DNA from: Pseudorhizobium xiangyangii
GTDB lineage: Bacteria > Pseudomonadota > Alphaproteobacteria > Rhizobiales > Rhizobiaceae
Direction: 5' to 3'
Length of the DNA stretch: 64,000 nucleotides
Assembly: GCF_020531965.1 (NCBI RefSeq)
Contig: NZ_JAJAWH010000003.1
Span: 1 to 64,000, forward strand
Made by a program: the position numbers and the translations under genes
Shown: positions 27,216 through 35,412 of the stretch, piece by piece
Layout of the letters: every line of letters starts with the position of its first letter
Position numbering within the stretch: the first letter of the stretch is position 1
Notes under the pieces: generated by a model
The model's input: only the letters and a program-made list of their open reading frames with translations
Told to the model about the DNA's origin: nothing
The model's database searches: none

Positions 27216-28145
27216 ATGAAATCCCCAGCCTCGCATGTCAACAGGGGTTTTGCACTTGCCACAGGAACAGCCGTCGCCCTTCTGGCGCTGACGGTGGCTC
27301 CCGGAGCAGAAGAGCGCCACAATACATTGGCTTCGCTCACCGTTCAGAACGAGTGCGACCGTCTGGCCGGCAGCCCCAACGACAACCAGCGCAACGCGAC
27401 CTACGGCGCCGTCGATACCGCGCAGATCGATGCTGCGGCCGTTGATGCCTGTCGTTTGGCATTCGAGGCAACCGGCAACCCGCGGTTCGCCTATCAACTC
27501 GGCCGCGCTCTGAACAAGGCCGAGGATGCGGATAGAGCCATGGCGGCTTATGACGCCGCCGTGCAGGCCGACTATCCGGCCGCCAAAGTCAATTTCGGCA
27601 TGCTGCTCGGCCGCCTCGGCGATCAGGAAGCCGAATTCAAGATGTACACCGAAGCCGCCAACAGCGGAAATGCGCTGGGTTCCTACAATCTCGGTGTCGC
27701 CTACCGCGACGGTTTGGGAACGCAGCCGGACGTGAATAAGGCTCTGCATTGGTTCCAAACGGCTGCGAGTGCCGGTGATGATACAGCCGCTTTCAACATC
27801 GCCGTCATCTACGACGAGGGCCAGATGGTGACCGAAGATGACCAGACGGCCATCGCCTGGTACGACCTCGCTGTTGCGCGTGGAAATGTCGACGCCATGG
27901 TGAACCTGGGCATCATGCTGGAAACCGGCGAAGGCATTCAAGCCGACCCGCAACAAGCCGCGGAACTGTACGCACTTGCTGCCCAGAAAGGCGACGAATT
28001 TGCCGCAAACAAGCTTCTTGAGCTTCACGATTCGGGCGCTGTCGCTCCACCTGCGATGACACAGCTGGAAGACGGCATGATGAATACCCTCGTGCTGAAG
28101 GAGGGCGACATGGAAACCCCTGCCACCCTCGCAAAGGACATTTAA
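27216..28145 (+). CDS. Secreted Sel1-repeat (TPR-like) protein
   Basis: A 309-residue protein. An N-terminal signal-like segment (about 11-30, FALATGTAVALLALTVAPGA) is followed by a region with Cys pair (NECDRLAG, DACRLAFEA) and at least four Sel1-type repeats, for example SYNLGVAYRDGLGTQPDVNKALHWFQTAA, AFNIAVIYDEGQMV and MVNLGIMLETGEGI. Likely a periplasmic protein-binding scaffold; rhizobial relatives include ExoR-like regulators, but I do not claim orthology. GGAG precedes the ATG. Confidence 0.82.
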   Translation: MKSPASHVNRGFALATGTAVALLALTVAPGAEERHNTLASLTVQNECDRLAGSPNDNQRNATYGAVDTAQIDAAAVDACRLAFEATGNPRFAYQLGRALNKAEDADRAMAAYDAAVQADYPAAKVNFGMLLGRLGDQEAEFKMYTEAANSGNALGSYNLGVAYRDGLGTQPDVNKALHWFQTAASAGDDTAAFNIAVIYDEGQMVTEDDQTAIAWYDLAVARGNVDAMVNLGIMLETGEGIQADPQQAAELYALAAQKGDEFAANKLLELHDSGAVAPPAMTQLEDGMMNTLVLKEGDMETPATLAKDI

Positions 28146-28152
28146 GGCGGGA

Positions 28153-29190
28153 TCAGATCTCGCCGGCCGATGGCCCCCATACATCTGTCATCGCAAACCC
28201 GTCGGCGAACGGGTCGAACGGGTCGAGAGCGACCTGAGACAAACCAAAGGTGAAGCCGCGGCCCGTGATCGTCGGTACGATCGCGGGCTTTTCCGCGACG
28301 GTAGTTTCGGCAGCAAGCCCGACTTCGAATTCCGAGCCGATGATCGACCGCGACTTGAAGACGTCGCCGACCGCGACCTGTCCCCGAGCATGGAGGGCAG
28401 CCAGGTTGGCGGAGTTTCCGGTGCCGCAAGGGGAACGATCAGCCCGGCCCGGCCACATCGTCGTACACGTCCTGACTGCACCATCCTCGTCAACATCACG
28501 GAACATGACATAGGCGACGCCTGAGATCGCGGAGATTTCAGGGTGCACGACCGAAACCGCACGGTTGACCAGATCCTTCAGCACCATGCCGGCCTGCACG
28601 AGCGCCGCTGCATTGGCCTTTTCGATCGTCAGATTGATCTGCCGAACATCCACCAGCGCATAGAAAATGCCGCCGTAGCAGAGGTCCAGGGTGATCTTGC
28701 CCCAATGCGGGGTCTCGAGCTCCACGTCGAGGCGATCGACGAACGACGGCACCATGGTCAGCTTGACCTTTTCGCATCGTCCGTCGCGGCATGTCGCCGT
28801 GGCCTTCACGAGGCCCGCAGCGGTTTCCAGCGTCACGACGGTTTCAGGCTCTTTCATCTCGACGATGCCGGCCTCCAGAAGCGCTGTGGTCACGCAAATG
28901 GAATTCGAGCCCGAGCTTGCATGCGCCTGGTCGGGCTGGAGGATGATAAAGGCCGCGTCGGCATCCGGATGCCGGGCCGGAAGGAGGAGATTGACCGAAC
29001 CGATCGGCGCACCGCGCGGTTCCAGGCACAGGAAATGCCGCAGTTCCTGCCCTTTCGGATCCGTGTTCAGCCAACGCAGCTGGTCGGCAACCGTCTCACC
29101 CGGAATCTTGGGAACTCCGCCGATCGCCACCCGGCCGATTTCGCCTTCGCAATGAACGTCCAGCAACTGGATCGTACGCTTCCATCTCAT
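28153..29190 (-). CDS. Proline racemase-family protein, Ser/Cys type
   Basis: A 345-residue member of the proline racemase / hydroxyproline epimerase / trans-3-hydroxyproline dehydratase family. The second catalytic Cys is intact (DRSPCGTGNS, Cys255), but the first catalytic position is Ser93 (ASSGSNS) where racemases have Cys in MCGH. Ser or Thr here is known for dehydratase-type members, so trans-3-hydroxy-L-proline dehydratase activity is plausible. GGGAGA precedes the ATG. It follows an SDR gene by 15 bases, forming a pair. Confidence 0.82.
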   Translation of the reverse strand: MRWKRTIQLLDVHCEGEIGRVAIGGVPKIPGETVADQLRWLNTDPKGQELRHFLCLEPRGAPIGSVNLLLPARHPDADAAFIILQPDQAHASSGSNSICVTTALLEAGIVEMKEPETVVTLETAAGLVKATATCRDGRCEKVKLTMVPSFVDRLDVELETPHWGKITLDLCYGGIFYALVDVRQINLTIEKANAAALVQAGMVLKDLVNRAVSVVHPEISAISGVAYVMFRDVDEDGAVRTCTTMWPGRADRSPCGTGNSANLAALHARGQVAVGDVFKSRSIIGSEFEVGLAAETTVAEKPAIVPTITGRGFTFGLSQVALDPFDPFADGFAMTDVWGPSAGEI

Positions 29191-29205
29191 GCGTATTTCT
29201 CCCGA

Positions 29206-29919
29206 TCAGACGTGGCGCGTCAGGCCGCCGTCCACGCGAATGTTCTGGCCGGTGATGTAGCCGGCGCCATCAGACAACAGAAAGGAAGCCGTCTTGGCGA
29301 TTTCCTCGACCAGGCCAATCCGCTTCATGGGGACCTTCTCCGCCGTTTCCGGCTTGTGGTTCAGGCTGTCGATGTAACCGGGCAGGATGCAGTTCATGCG
29401 GATGCCACTTGCTGCGTAGCGGTCCGAATAGAGCTTGGTGAAGGCGCCGGCGGCCGCCCGATAGGTGCAGGAGACCGGGAACACGAGCGAGGGCTCGTAA
29501 GCCGCAAATGTGGTGATGTTGACGAAGGCTCCCTTGCCCTGCTTGAGCATCACGGGCGTGACGAGCCGGGCCATGCGCACGAGGCTGAGCACCACCATGT
29601 CCGATCCCAGTGCCCAATCCTCGTCGGATATCTCCAGAAGATCGCCCTTCGGCGGATGGCCCGTGTGATTCACGACCGCATCGATGCGGCCATAAGTCTT
29701 CATCGTCAGGTCAAAGATGGCCTGGATATCCTTCGCCTCCTGGGCCACACCGCGATGTGCCACGCCACCCAGCTCCGCCGCCAGCGTTTCGCAGCTTTCG
29801 GAGGGCGACATAAGGGCGAGCCTATAACCCTGAGCACGAAGCTCAGTTGCGATTGCGGCGCCCATGCCGCGTCCACCGCCGGTGATCAGCGCCACCGGGC
29901 TTTCGGTCTCGTCACTCAT
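29206..29919 (-). CDS. Short-chain dehydrogenase-like protein lacking the catalytic Lys
   Basis: A 237-residue classical-size SDR. The cofactor loop TGGGRGMG, NHTG in place of NNAG, and C-terminal GYITGQNIRVDGG are intact. The active site is altered: the YxxxK motif reads YRAAA (Tyr153, Ala157), and the Ser/Thr partner spacing is about three residues longer than usual. It may bind NAD(P) without normal catalysis, or use an atypical mechanism. GAGGAG precedes the ATG. First gene of a pair with the racemase-family gene. Confidence 0.82.
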   Translation of the reverse strand: MSDETESPVALITGGGRGMGAAIATELRAQGYRLALMSPSESCETLAAELGGVAHRGVAQEAKDIQAIFDLTMKTYGRIDAVVNHTGHPPKGDLLEISDEDWALGSDMVVLSLVRMARLVTPVMLKQGKGAFVNITTFAAYEPSLVFPVSCTYRAAAGAFTKLYSDRYAASGIRMNCILPGYIDSLNHKPETAEKVPMKRIGLVEEIAKTASFLLSDGAGYITGQNIRVDGGLTRHV

Positions 29920-29960
29920 GATGTCTCCTCAAGTCAGTCTTCCAAGGCGGGAATGTCGGT

Positions 29961-29979
29961 CGCTGATATATCATCAGCG
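29961..29979 (-). promoter_or_regulatory. Inverted repeat upstream of the SDR-racemase operon
   Basis: CGCTGAT, 5 bases, ATCAGCG: perfect 7-base arms, about 42 bases before the SDR ATG. The size and place fit a dimeric repressor or activator site; the regulator is unknown. Confidence 0.5.
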
Positions 29980-30131
29980 CAACACGGTTGACTATGGCCA
30001 AGATCTGCAGGGAGACGGATTGAAATGAGATCGGGCAACGAAATGGCGCGCCGGATCACGTCCATGATACAACGTTGTGGGCGGCGCCGGTCACCGTGGG
30101 ATCGGCGGTACATTCGACCGGGAGGTTCAAA

Positions 30132-30344
30132 ATGACAGTCGTTCCAATAGAACCGTTGCCAGCGGCCTCGTTGCATCCTGAAGAAATCAAGGCCGTCTTC
30201 GATCTGCGCGTGGGGAAGCACATCAGCCTGCAGGGCAGCGCCAGGATAACGCCGGCAGGTGTGATCAGCGCCGGCATCGCCGTTGCAGCAATGACCCTCG
30301 CCGTGGGATATCTCGTCTCGTCGTCCAGATCCTACAGGTCCTAG
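30132..30344 (+). CDS. Small single-pass membrane protein
   Basis: A 70-residue protein. Residues 1-40 are soluble (VFDLRVGKHISLQG) and residues about 44-62 form one hydrophobic helix (GVISAGIAVAAMTLAVGYLV), then a short SSSRSYRS tail. The ATG at 30132 is preceded by GGGAGG at proper spacing, which is why I accept it and drop the upstream 19 residues. Function unknown; no operon partner. Confidence 0.6.
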   Translation: MTVVPIEPLPAASLHPEEIKAVFDLRVGKHISLQGSARITPAGVISAGIAVAAMTLAVGYLVSSSRSYRS

Positions 30345-30490
30345 ACCTGAGCGAGACGTTTGGCCTTGGGGTATGGACCTGTATCGCGCGGGAATTCCGC
30401 AGGCGGCACGCCATAGACTGTGATGCAGCGATTGCCGGCTTCCGCTCGGGAACCCGCTGCCAAGTCTCATTGCTATTTATGGGAAGAAAA

Positions 30491-30567
30491 TGGCGCACCC
30501 GGAACGATTCGAACGTCCGACCCCCAGATTCGTAGTCTGGTGCTCTATCCAGCTGAGCTACGGGTGC
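30491..30567 (-). tRNA. tRNA-Arg (anticodon ACG)
   Basis: A 77-base cloverleaf on the minus strand. Acceptor GCACCCG with CGGGTGC, D arm AGCTCAGCTGGATAGAGC, anticodon arm CCAGA-CTACGAA-TCTGG (anticodon ACG, read as ICG), T arm ending GTTCGAATC, and CCA encoded. Confidence 0.95.
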
Positions 30568-30600
30568 GTCTGCTAACGGCAGCGCCGCTTGCGTGGCGAT

Positions 30601-30629
30601 CCTCTAAAACGTCCTCATTTCGATTGCAA
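30601..30629 (-). promoter_or_regulatory. Sigma-70 type promoter for tRNA-Arg
   Basis: Minus-strand TTGCAA, 17 bases, TAGAGG, 33 bases before the tRNA 5' end. Spacing is ideal; hexamers are fair. Confidence 0.45.
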
Positions 30630-30638
30630 GCGCTTTTC

Positions 30639-30661
30639 CGGCAAAAATTGATTTTTTGCCG
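30639..30661 (-). terminator. Hairpin downstream of the histidine kinase gene
   Basis: CGGCAAAAA / TTTTTGCCG, a 9-bp stem with a 5-base loop, 43 bases past the kinase stop. The T-rich part is inside the stem, so it is an atypical terminator at best. Confidence 0.35.
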
Positions 30662-30703
30662 TTTCGGGCAACGCAACGAGCTGAATCACATGACTTTTTC
30701 TGT

Positions 30704-32194
30704 TCATGCCCTGGCGCGATAGTCGTCGAGCGCGACCGGACGGTCCGGAATCTCGATTCTGAACTGGGTCCCGGGACCCGGCTTTTCCACCAATGCAATC
30801 GTGCCGCCGTGCGCCAGCACAAGCTCGCGCGCAATGGCGAGACCCAAGCCCGTGCCGCCTGAACGCGCGGCGCCCCTGAAAGCCGCGAACAGGTTCTCGC
30901 GCGCCTTTCGCGGCATGCCCGGCCCGGTGTCGTCGATGATGATCCCGACCACACTGCCGACCCGCTGCGCAGTAATGGTGATGCGGCGCACGGTTGCAGG
31001 ATCCTGCGCATGGAAGGTGGCGAGCGCCTGCACCGCGTTACGGCAGATATTGTGGATGATCCTGAACAACTGCTCGCCATCGGCATCCACTTCAAGCTCC
31101 GGCGCAACCTGCTCCAGAAACTCGATGCCGTTTCCCTGGTCGAGAGCCAGCATGTCGCGGACCTCCTGACAGAGGTCGCTGAAGCGCACCCGCCGCCTCT
31201 TGGGTGTCGCCTCGGATGCCTGGCCATAGGAAAGCACCTCGTTGGTGTAGCCTACGGCACGGTCGATCGTCCGCAGCAATTTCGGAGCGAAGCTGCGCAC
31301 CATCGGGTCCTCCACGTCGACAAGACGGTCGGACATCAGCTGCGCCGAGGCCAGGATGTTGCGCATGTCGTGATTGATCTTGGAGACTGCGAGCCCGAGG
31401 TCGGCCAGATTTTTCTGCTGCTTCAACGTGCGCTGCAACTCCACCTGCATGGATGCCAGATGTCGCCCCGCCACCGCCAGCTCCCCCTTGGCGCCGTCGC
31501 CCCCAAACACCCGTTCCGGATCTTGCGGCTGCTCCGAGAAGAGCTGCATGTTGCGGGTCAGGTGGCGAATGGGACGGATCATCATTCGATTGATCGCCAC
31601 AAAGATCATCACGGCGGTGATCAATGAAATGACCAGCGACAGGGCAAACATCATGCGCGAATACCGCAGCATGTCCTTGCGCAGCGCATCGTCGGTCATG
31701 ACCAACTCGATGATCATGTCGGTTTCGCCGATCGGGCCGAAGACCCGCATGACGCGACCGCCGCCGAAGAGCAGCGTATTCATCGCATCGCGGATCGAAA
31801 CGGGCAGCGATACATCCGTCAGATCGTATTGATCATCGATCTGCGGCGGGACATCGCTCGCAGCGAGCAATCGGGACGTGCCATCCTTGCGAAGCGCAAT
31901 GACTTTGGTACCCGTCGCGAGAAGCGTGTCGTCCTGGACGTTACGGGGCAGTTCCGATGGTTGCAGCCCGTCGATGACGATCCCGGCCGCAGCCGCAGTG
32001 TCCAGACGGTCGCGCAACCAGTTCATGCGCATGCCGGCAACCGATGGTCCAAAGATGAGGATTTCCGCCAGCATGACGAAGACTACCGTCAGCCAGAGCA
32101 GCCGGCCGGACAACCCCCGGAACAACCCCGGCATCGGTGCGATGCCTGGACGTTCCTGCAAGGCATCTGCCTCCATGTGAGCTTCACCGCGCAT
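30704..32194 (-). CDS. Orphan sensor histidine kinase
   Basis: A 496-residue kinase. Transmembrane helices at about 33-53 and 181-201 bracket a periplasmic sensor of roughly 125 residues; then HAMP (about 203-255), a dimerisation helix with His275 in KINHDMRN (an unusual box instead of HELRTP), and HATPase motifs NICRNAVQAL, DDTGPGMP and GGTGLGLAIA. GGAG supports the first ATG. No response regulator is adjacent; it lies between tRNA-Arg and a chemoreceptor. Ligand and partner unknown. Confidence 0.9.
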   Translation of the reverse strand: MRGEAHMEADALQERPGIAPMPGLFRGLSGRLLWLTVVFVMLAEILIFGPSVAGMRMNWLRDRLDTAAAAGIVIDGLQPSELPRNVQDDTLLATGTKVIALRKDGTSRLLAASDVPPQIDDQYDLTDVSLPVSIRDAMNTLLFGGGRVMRVFGPIGETDMIIELVMTDDALRKDMLRYSRMMFALSLVISLITAVMIFVAINRMMIRPIRHLTRNMQLFSEQPQDPERVFGGDGAKGELAVAGRHLASMQVELQRTLKQQKNLADLGLAVSKINHDMRNILASAQLMSDRLVDVEDPMVRSFAPKLLRTIDRAVGYTNEVLSYGQASEATPKRRRVRFSDLCQEVRDMLALDQGNGIEFLEQVAPELEVDADGEQLFRIIHNICRNAVQALATFHAQDPATVRRITITAQRVGSVVGIIIDDTGPGMPRKARENLFAAFRGAARSGGTGLGLAIARELVLAHGGTIALVEKPGPGTQFRIEIPDRPVALDDYRARA

Positions 32195-32288
32195 GCGGTT
32201 CTCCGTCCATCACTGCCGCGCCCCTTCAGCAGCTGCTTTATCTGTGGTTGCCCTTGCTCTTTTACCAGTTTTTCGGCCGTGCACAAAC

Positions 32289-32321
32289 AATTGGGCCGGA
32301 GACATGATCTCCGGCCCAATT
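32289..32321 (-). terminator. Strong hairpin after the chemoreceptor gene
   Basis: A perfect 14-bp inverted repeat (AATTGGGCCGGAGA / TCTCCGGCCCAATT) with a 5-base loop, about 20 bases after the stop codon, followed on the minus strand by GTTTGTG. Confidence 0.7.
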
Positions 32322-32342
32322 GCTTGGTAATTATGCCTGGGT

Positions 32343-34400
32343 TCAGAATTCTTCCCAGTCGGCCGCCGCAGCTGTAGCAGTCGCTGCAGACCCGCCGATC
32401 CCGAAGGCCTTGGCAATCGCACCGGTCATTGCCCGAGCAGGAGACACGCGCGGCCGCTGATCGGAAACCCGTGCCGGACGGCCACCCTTGGGTGCAGGCG
32501 CAGCGTAGCGCGAAGCAACGGCCCGATCGTGGCCGGTCTCAGCGCTACCGATGTTGAACTGCGAGACCATGGTGAAGAGGCTGGTCGCTTCCGCCGAGAG
32601 TTTCTGCGTCGCCGCAGATGTCTCTTCCACCATGGCGGCATTCTGCTGCGTTACCTGATCCATCTGGTTCACGGCCGTGTTGACCTCCTGCAGACCGGTG
32701 GCCTGCTCCTTCGCCGCGATAGCGATCGAATGGATGTGGTCGTTGATGCGCAGAACCCGCGATTCGATTTCCGAAAGCGCCTCACCCGTCTTCTGGACCA
32801 GCCGCACACCGCCGGCAACTTCCTCGCCCGACTTGGCGATCAGGCCCTTGATGTCCTTGGCAGCTGCCGCAGACCGCTGGGCAAGTTCACGAACTTCCTG
32901 CGCAACCACCGCAAAGCCCTTGCCCGCCTCGCCTGCACGCGCTGCTTCGACGCCGGCATTGAGCGCAAGAAGGTTCGTCTGGAAGGCGATCTCGTCGATG
33001 ACATTGGTGATCTGCGCGATCTCGTTCGAGGCCTGCTCGATACGGCCCATCGCCTCGACAGCGTTGCGAACAACCGCTCCGGACTGAACCGCGCTTTCCT
33101 TCGCCTCACCGACCATCACGGTCGCTTCCTGCGCCCGCTCGGTCGAGGTCCGCACGACGGCCGTGATCTGGTCGAGAGCCGCCGACGTCTCCTCAAGCGC
33201 CGCTGCCTGCTGCTCCGTGCGCCTGGACAAGTCATTGGTGGCGCTGCTCAGTTCATTGGAGCTGCCACTGATCGTGCCGGTGCTCACCCGCACGTTCTGC
33301 ATCGCGCTGCGAAGACTTTCGACAGCCGCGTTGACGTTCACCTGCAGTTCCGCAAATGCACCGCGGAAATCACCGGACATGGTTTCGGTGAGGTCGCCCT
33401 CCGCCATGCACCTGGCGATACGACCCGTCTCCGAAACCCCGGCTTCAACGCTGTTCAGCAGGTTATCGACATTACGGGCAAAGTTATCGAGGCTTTCGTC
33501 GCCGAAATGCTTGTTGATGCGCCGGCTGAAATCACCCTCTACTGCAGCACCGACAACGGCTTCCATCCGAACCCGAAGATCATCGCTGCGAGCGCGCATT
33601 CCGTTTTCATGCTCGTTCATGCGGGCCACTTCCAGGCCGTTGCGCTTGAAGACTTCGACGGTGGCGGCCATGTCGCCGATCTCGTCGGCGCGTCCCACGG
33701 ACGGAACCTCAGCACCGAAATCACCCGAAGCGATCCGCTTCATGCTGCTGGTGAGTTCGATGATCGGCGAACTCAACTGGCGGCGACCGAGATATAGACC
33801 GAATGATGCACCGGCTCCGACGCCCAACAGCATGACAGCTGCAACGATGGCGAAGACTGCCTCTCCGAACTGATCCAGTTCGGCATTCACGGTCTCCAGT
33901 TCGACGATATCAGCCTGCACGACAGCATCGATCTCGGTCTGGTAGGCCTTGCGATTATTACGATTGGCCTCGTTGTTGCCTTGCTCGTTGGCCGCTTCCG
34001 GTCCACTTTCCGACGCCAGACGAACGGTCTCGCTGCGGAACGCCTTGAACTCTTCGGAGCGCCTGAGAAGGTTGTCAAAGCTCGCCTGCTGGCTCGCAGG
34101 GACCATCGGCTTCCATTCGGACAGAAGCTTCTCCATGCTCGCCAGATTCTTGACCAGCCCTTCACCAAACTTGGCAGCCTCTTGCGAGGTATCCGAGGCG
34201 TAAATCCCGCGCGCTTCCATGACGACCGCCGTGACGAGCCGGTTCAGGCTTTCTCCCATATGTGCCCGTTGCGCCGCGCCTTCATAAGCCTGCATGCGTG
34301 TCCGGTATTCAGACATGGCAAAGAGCGAGAGGCCGCCTATGAGCAGCGCCACCGCGCTCATGAGACCCACAAGCAAATTGATCTTACCTCGAATTTTCAC
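32343..34400 (-). CDS. Methyl-accepting chemotaxis protein, GTG start
   Basis: A 685-residue transmembrane chemoreceptor. TM1 (about 10-31), a periplasmic four-helix-type sensor (32-184), TM2 (about 185-207), two HAMP-like stretches, and the conserved signalling hairpin tip ([44 protein letters not shown]). The C-terminus is DWEEF, matching the tether that docks CheR/CheB. The start is GTG with AAAGGA 7 bases upstream; no in-frame ATG is near. Ligand unknown; no che genes are nearby. Confidence 0.94.
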   Translation of the reverse strand: MKIRGKINLLVGLMSAVALLIGGLSLFAMSEYRTRMQAYEGAAQRAHMGESLNRLVTAVVMEARGIYASDTSQEAAKFGEGLVKNLASMEKLLSEWKPMVPASQQASFDNLLRRSEEFKAFRSETVRLASESGPEAANEQGNNEANRNNRKAYQTEIDAVVQADIVELETVNAELDQFGEAVFAIVAAVMLLGVGAGASFGLYLGRRQLSSPIIELTSSMKRIASGDFGAEVPSVGRADEIGDMAATVEVFKRNGLEVARMNEHENGMRARSDDLRVRMEAVVGAAVEGDFSRRINKHFGDESLDNFARNVDNLLNSVEAGVSETGRIARCMAEGDLTETMSGDFRGAFAELQVNVNAAVESLRSAMQNVRVSTGTISGSSNELSSATNDLSRRTEQQAAALEETSAALDQITAVVRTSTERAQEATVMVGEAKESAVQSGAVVRNAVEAMGRIEQASNEIAQITNVIDEIAFQTNLLALNAGVEAARAGEAGKGFAVVAQEVRELAQRSAAAAKDIKGLIAKSGEEVAGGVRLVQKTGEALSEIESRVLRINDHIHSIAIAAKEQATGLQEVNTAVNQMDQVTQQNAAMVEETSAATQKLSAEATSLFTMVSQFNIGSAETGHDRAVASRYAAPAPKGGRPARVSDQRPRVSPARAMTGAIAKAFGIGGSAATATAAAADWEEF

Positions 34401-34855
34401 TGCATCGTCCTTTCTGACGCAACGTTAAGTAAAGGGACATGCGATCTTCCAGGATCCCCACCCACATTGCTAAATTTGGCACTGATGCATTAAGAAAGGC
34501 TTGAGCATACTGCCCCGTACCGAACATGCCGCCACAATTAAGACACGTGCAACAGCCTGTAAGTTTTAGGAAATCGCCGCGGGCCGCCATTTTCGATCAG
34601 GCGAGCAGCATCGCCACAATGCGCGGCATGCCCAAAAAAAGTGCGAATTATAAAGGTGCCAACCAGCGCTGTGGATGAACGGGAAGCGGCAGGCGTATGG
34701 CAGCGGCAATTGACTTTTCCGCTGGAGTACTCTTATAAGCCCGGCACGTTCAGCTCATGCAGGCTCGCGCGATTGCGACTTGTTGCCAGACGTCACGAAA
34801 CGCTGTTGCCGTAAAGGCAAATTCAAGAAGGGCCGCACACCGCGGTATTAAATAA
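34401..34855. other. 455-base divergent intergenic region (chemoreceptor / rpmH)
   Basis: I see no convincing gene here. It is more AT-rich than its surroundings. The right part holds the rpmH promoter and a roughly 110-base leader; the left part should hold the chemoreceptor promoter, which I cannot place. Small frames present lack ribosome-binding sites. Confidence 0.6.
34710..34739 (+). promoter_or_regulatory. Sigma-70 promoter of rpmH-rnpA-yidC
   Basis: TTGACT, 18 bases, TATAAG, with about 115 bases to the rpmH ATG. It is the best promoter match in the region and fits the strong expression expected for a ribosomal protein gene. Confidence 0.65.
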
Positions 34856-34993
34856 ATGTCGAAGCGTACTTTTCAACCGTCTAATCTTGTTCGCAAGCGT
34901 CGCCACGGCTTCCGCGCGCGCATGGCTACTGCTGGTGGCCGCAAGGTTCTCGCCGCACGTCGCGCACGCGGTCGCGCGCGTCTCTCGGCCTAA
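34856..34993 (+). CDS. rpmH: 50S ribosomal protein L34
   Basis: A 45-residue protein beginning [20 protein letters not shown] and ending RGRARLSA, the typical L34 pattern: very basic, with the conserved RxRxHGFRxRM and [13 protein letters not shown] segments. It belongs to the large ribosomal subunit. It opens the conserved rpmH-rnpA-yidC cluster, 26 bases before rnpA. It is too short to stand out on length alone, but the identity is clear. Confidence 0.97.
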   Translation: MSKRTFQPSNLVRKRRHGFRARMATAGGRKVLAARRARGRARLSA

Positions 34994-35019
34994 GGCCGGG
35001 TGGGCCCGGCAGACGGGCA

Positions 35020-35412
35020 ATGACGTCTGATACCGAATTCAAATCAACTGTCGGGCGGCTGAAAAGCCGGCCGCAGTTTCTTGCCGTGCGTGCTGGGGAA
35101 AGCCGCCGTGGCCGAAACTTCCTCCTGGAAGTTCTGGACCGGAACGAGCCGGACACCGGTGCACGAGTGGGCTTCACGGTCACGAAAAAGCACGGCAACG
35201 CTGTCGAGCGCAACCGAATGCGCCGCCGCCTGAAAGAAGCGGTGCGCCAAAGCGCCGGGTTTGCAATGAAGCCCGGACACGACTATGTCATTGTCGCGCG
35301 ACGGGAGGTCCTGACGGTGCCCTTCGCAGAATTGGCGGCGCAGCTTAGCGACCGCATAAAGAATCGGCCAAAACCGAGGCGGTCCGAGGAGACCGGTTCC
35401 AGGAAAGCATGA
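35020..35412 (+). CDS. rnpA: Ribonuclease P protein component
   Basis: A 130-residue basic protein binding the RNase P RNA for tRNA 5' processing. The signature [14 protein letters not shown] and the preceding [14 protein letters not shown] are clear. The C-terminal tail after about 115 is basic and disordered. Its TGA overlaps the yidC ATG (ATGA). The yidD gene that commonly lies between rnpA and yidC in other bacteria is absent. Confidence 0.96.
   Translation: MTSDTEFKSTVGRLKSRPQFLAVRAGESRRGRNFLLEVLDRNEPDTGARVGFTVTKKHGNAVERNRMRRRLKEAVRQSAGFAMKPGHDYVIVARREVLTVPFAELAAQLSDRIKNRPKPRRSEETGSRKA

Noticed and set aside
34384-34590. 68-residue minus-strand frame in the rpmH upstream region
   Set aside because: No ribosome-binding site and no recognisable protein features; overlaps the chemoreceptor start.
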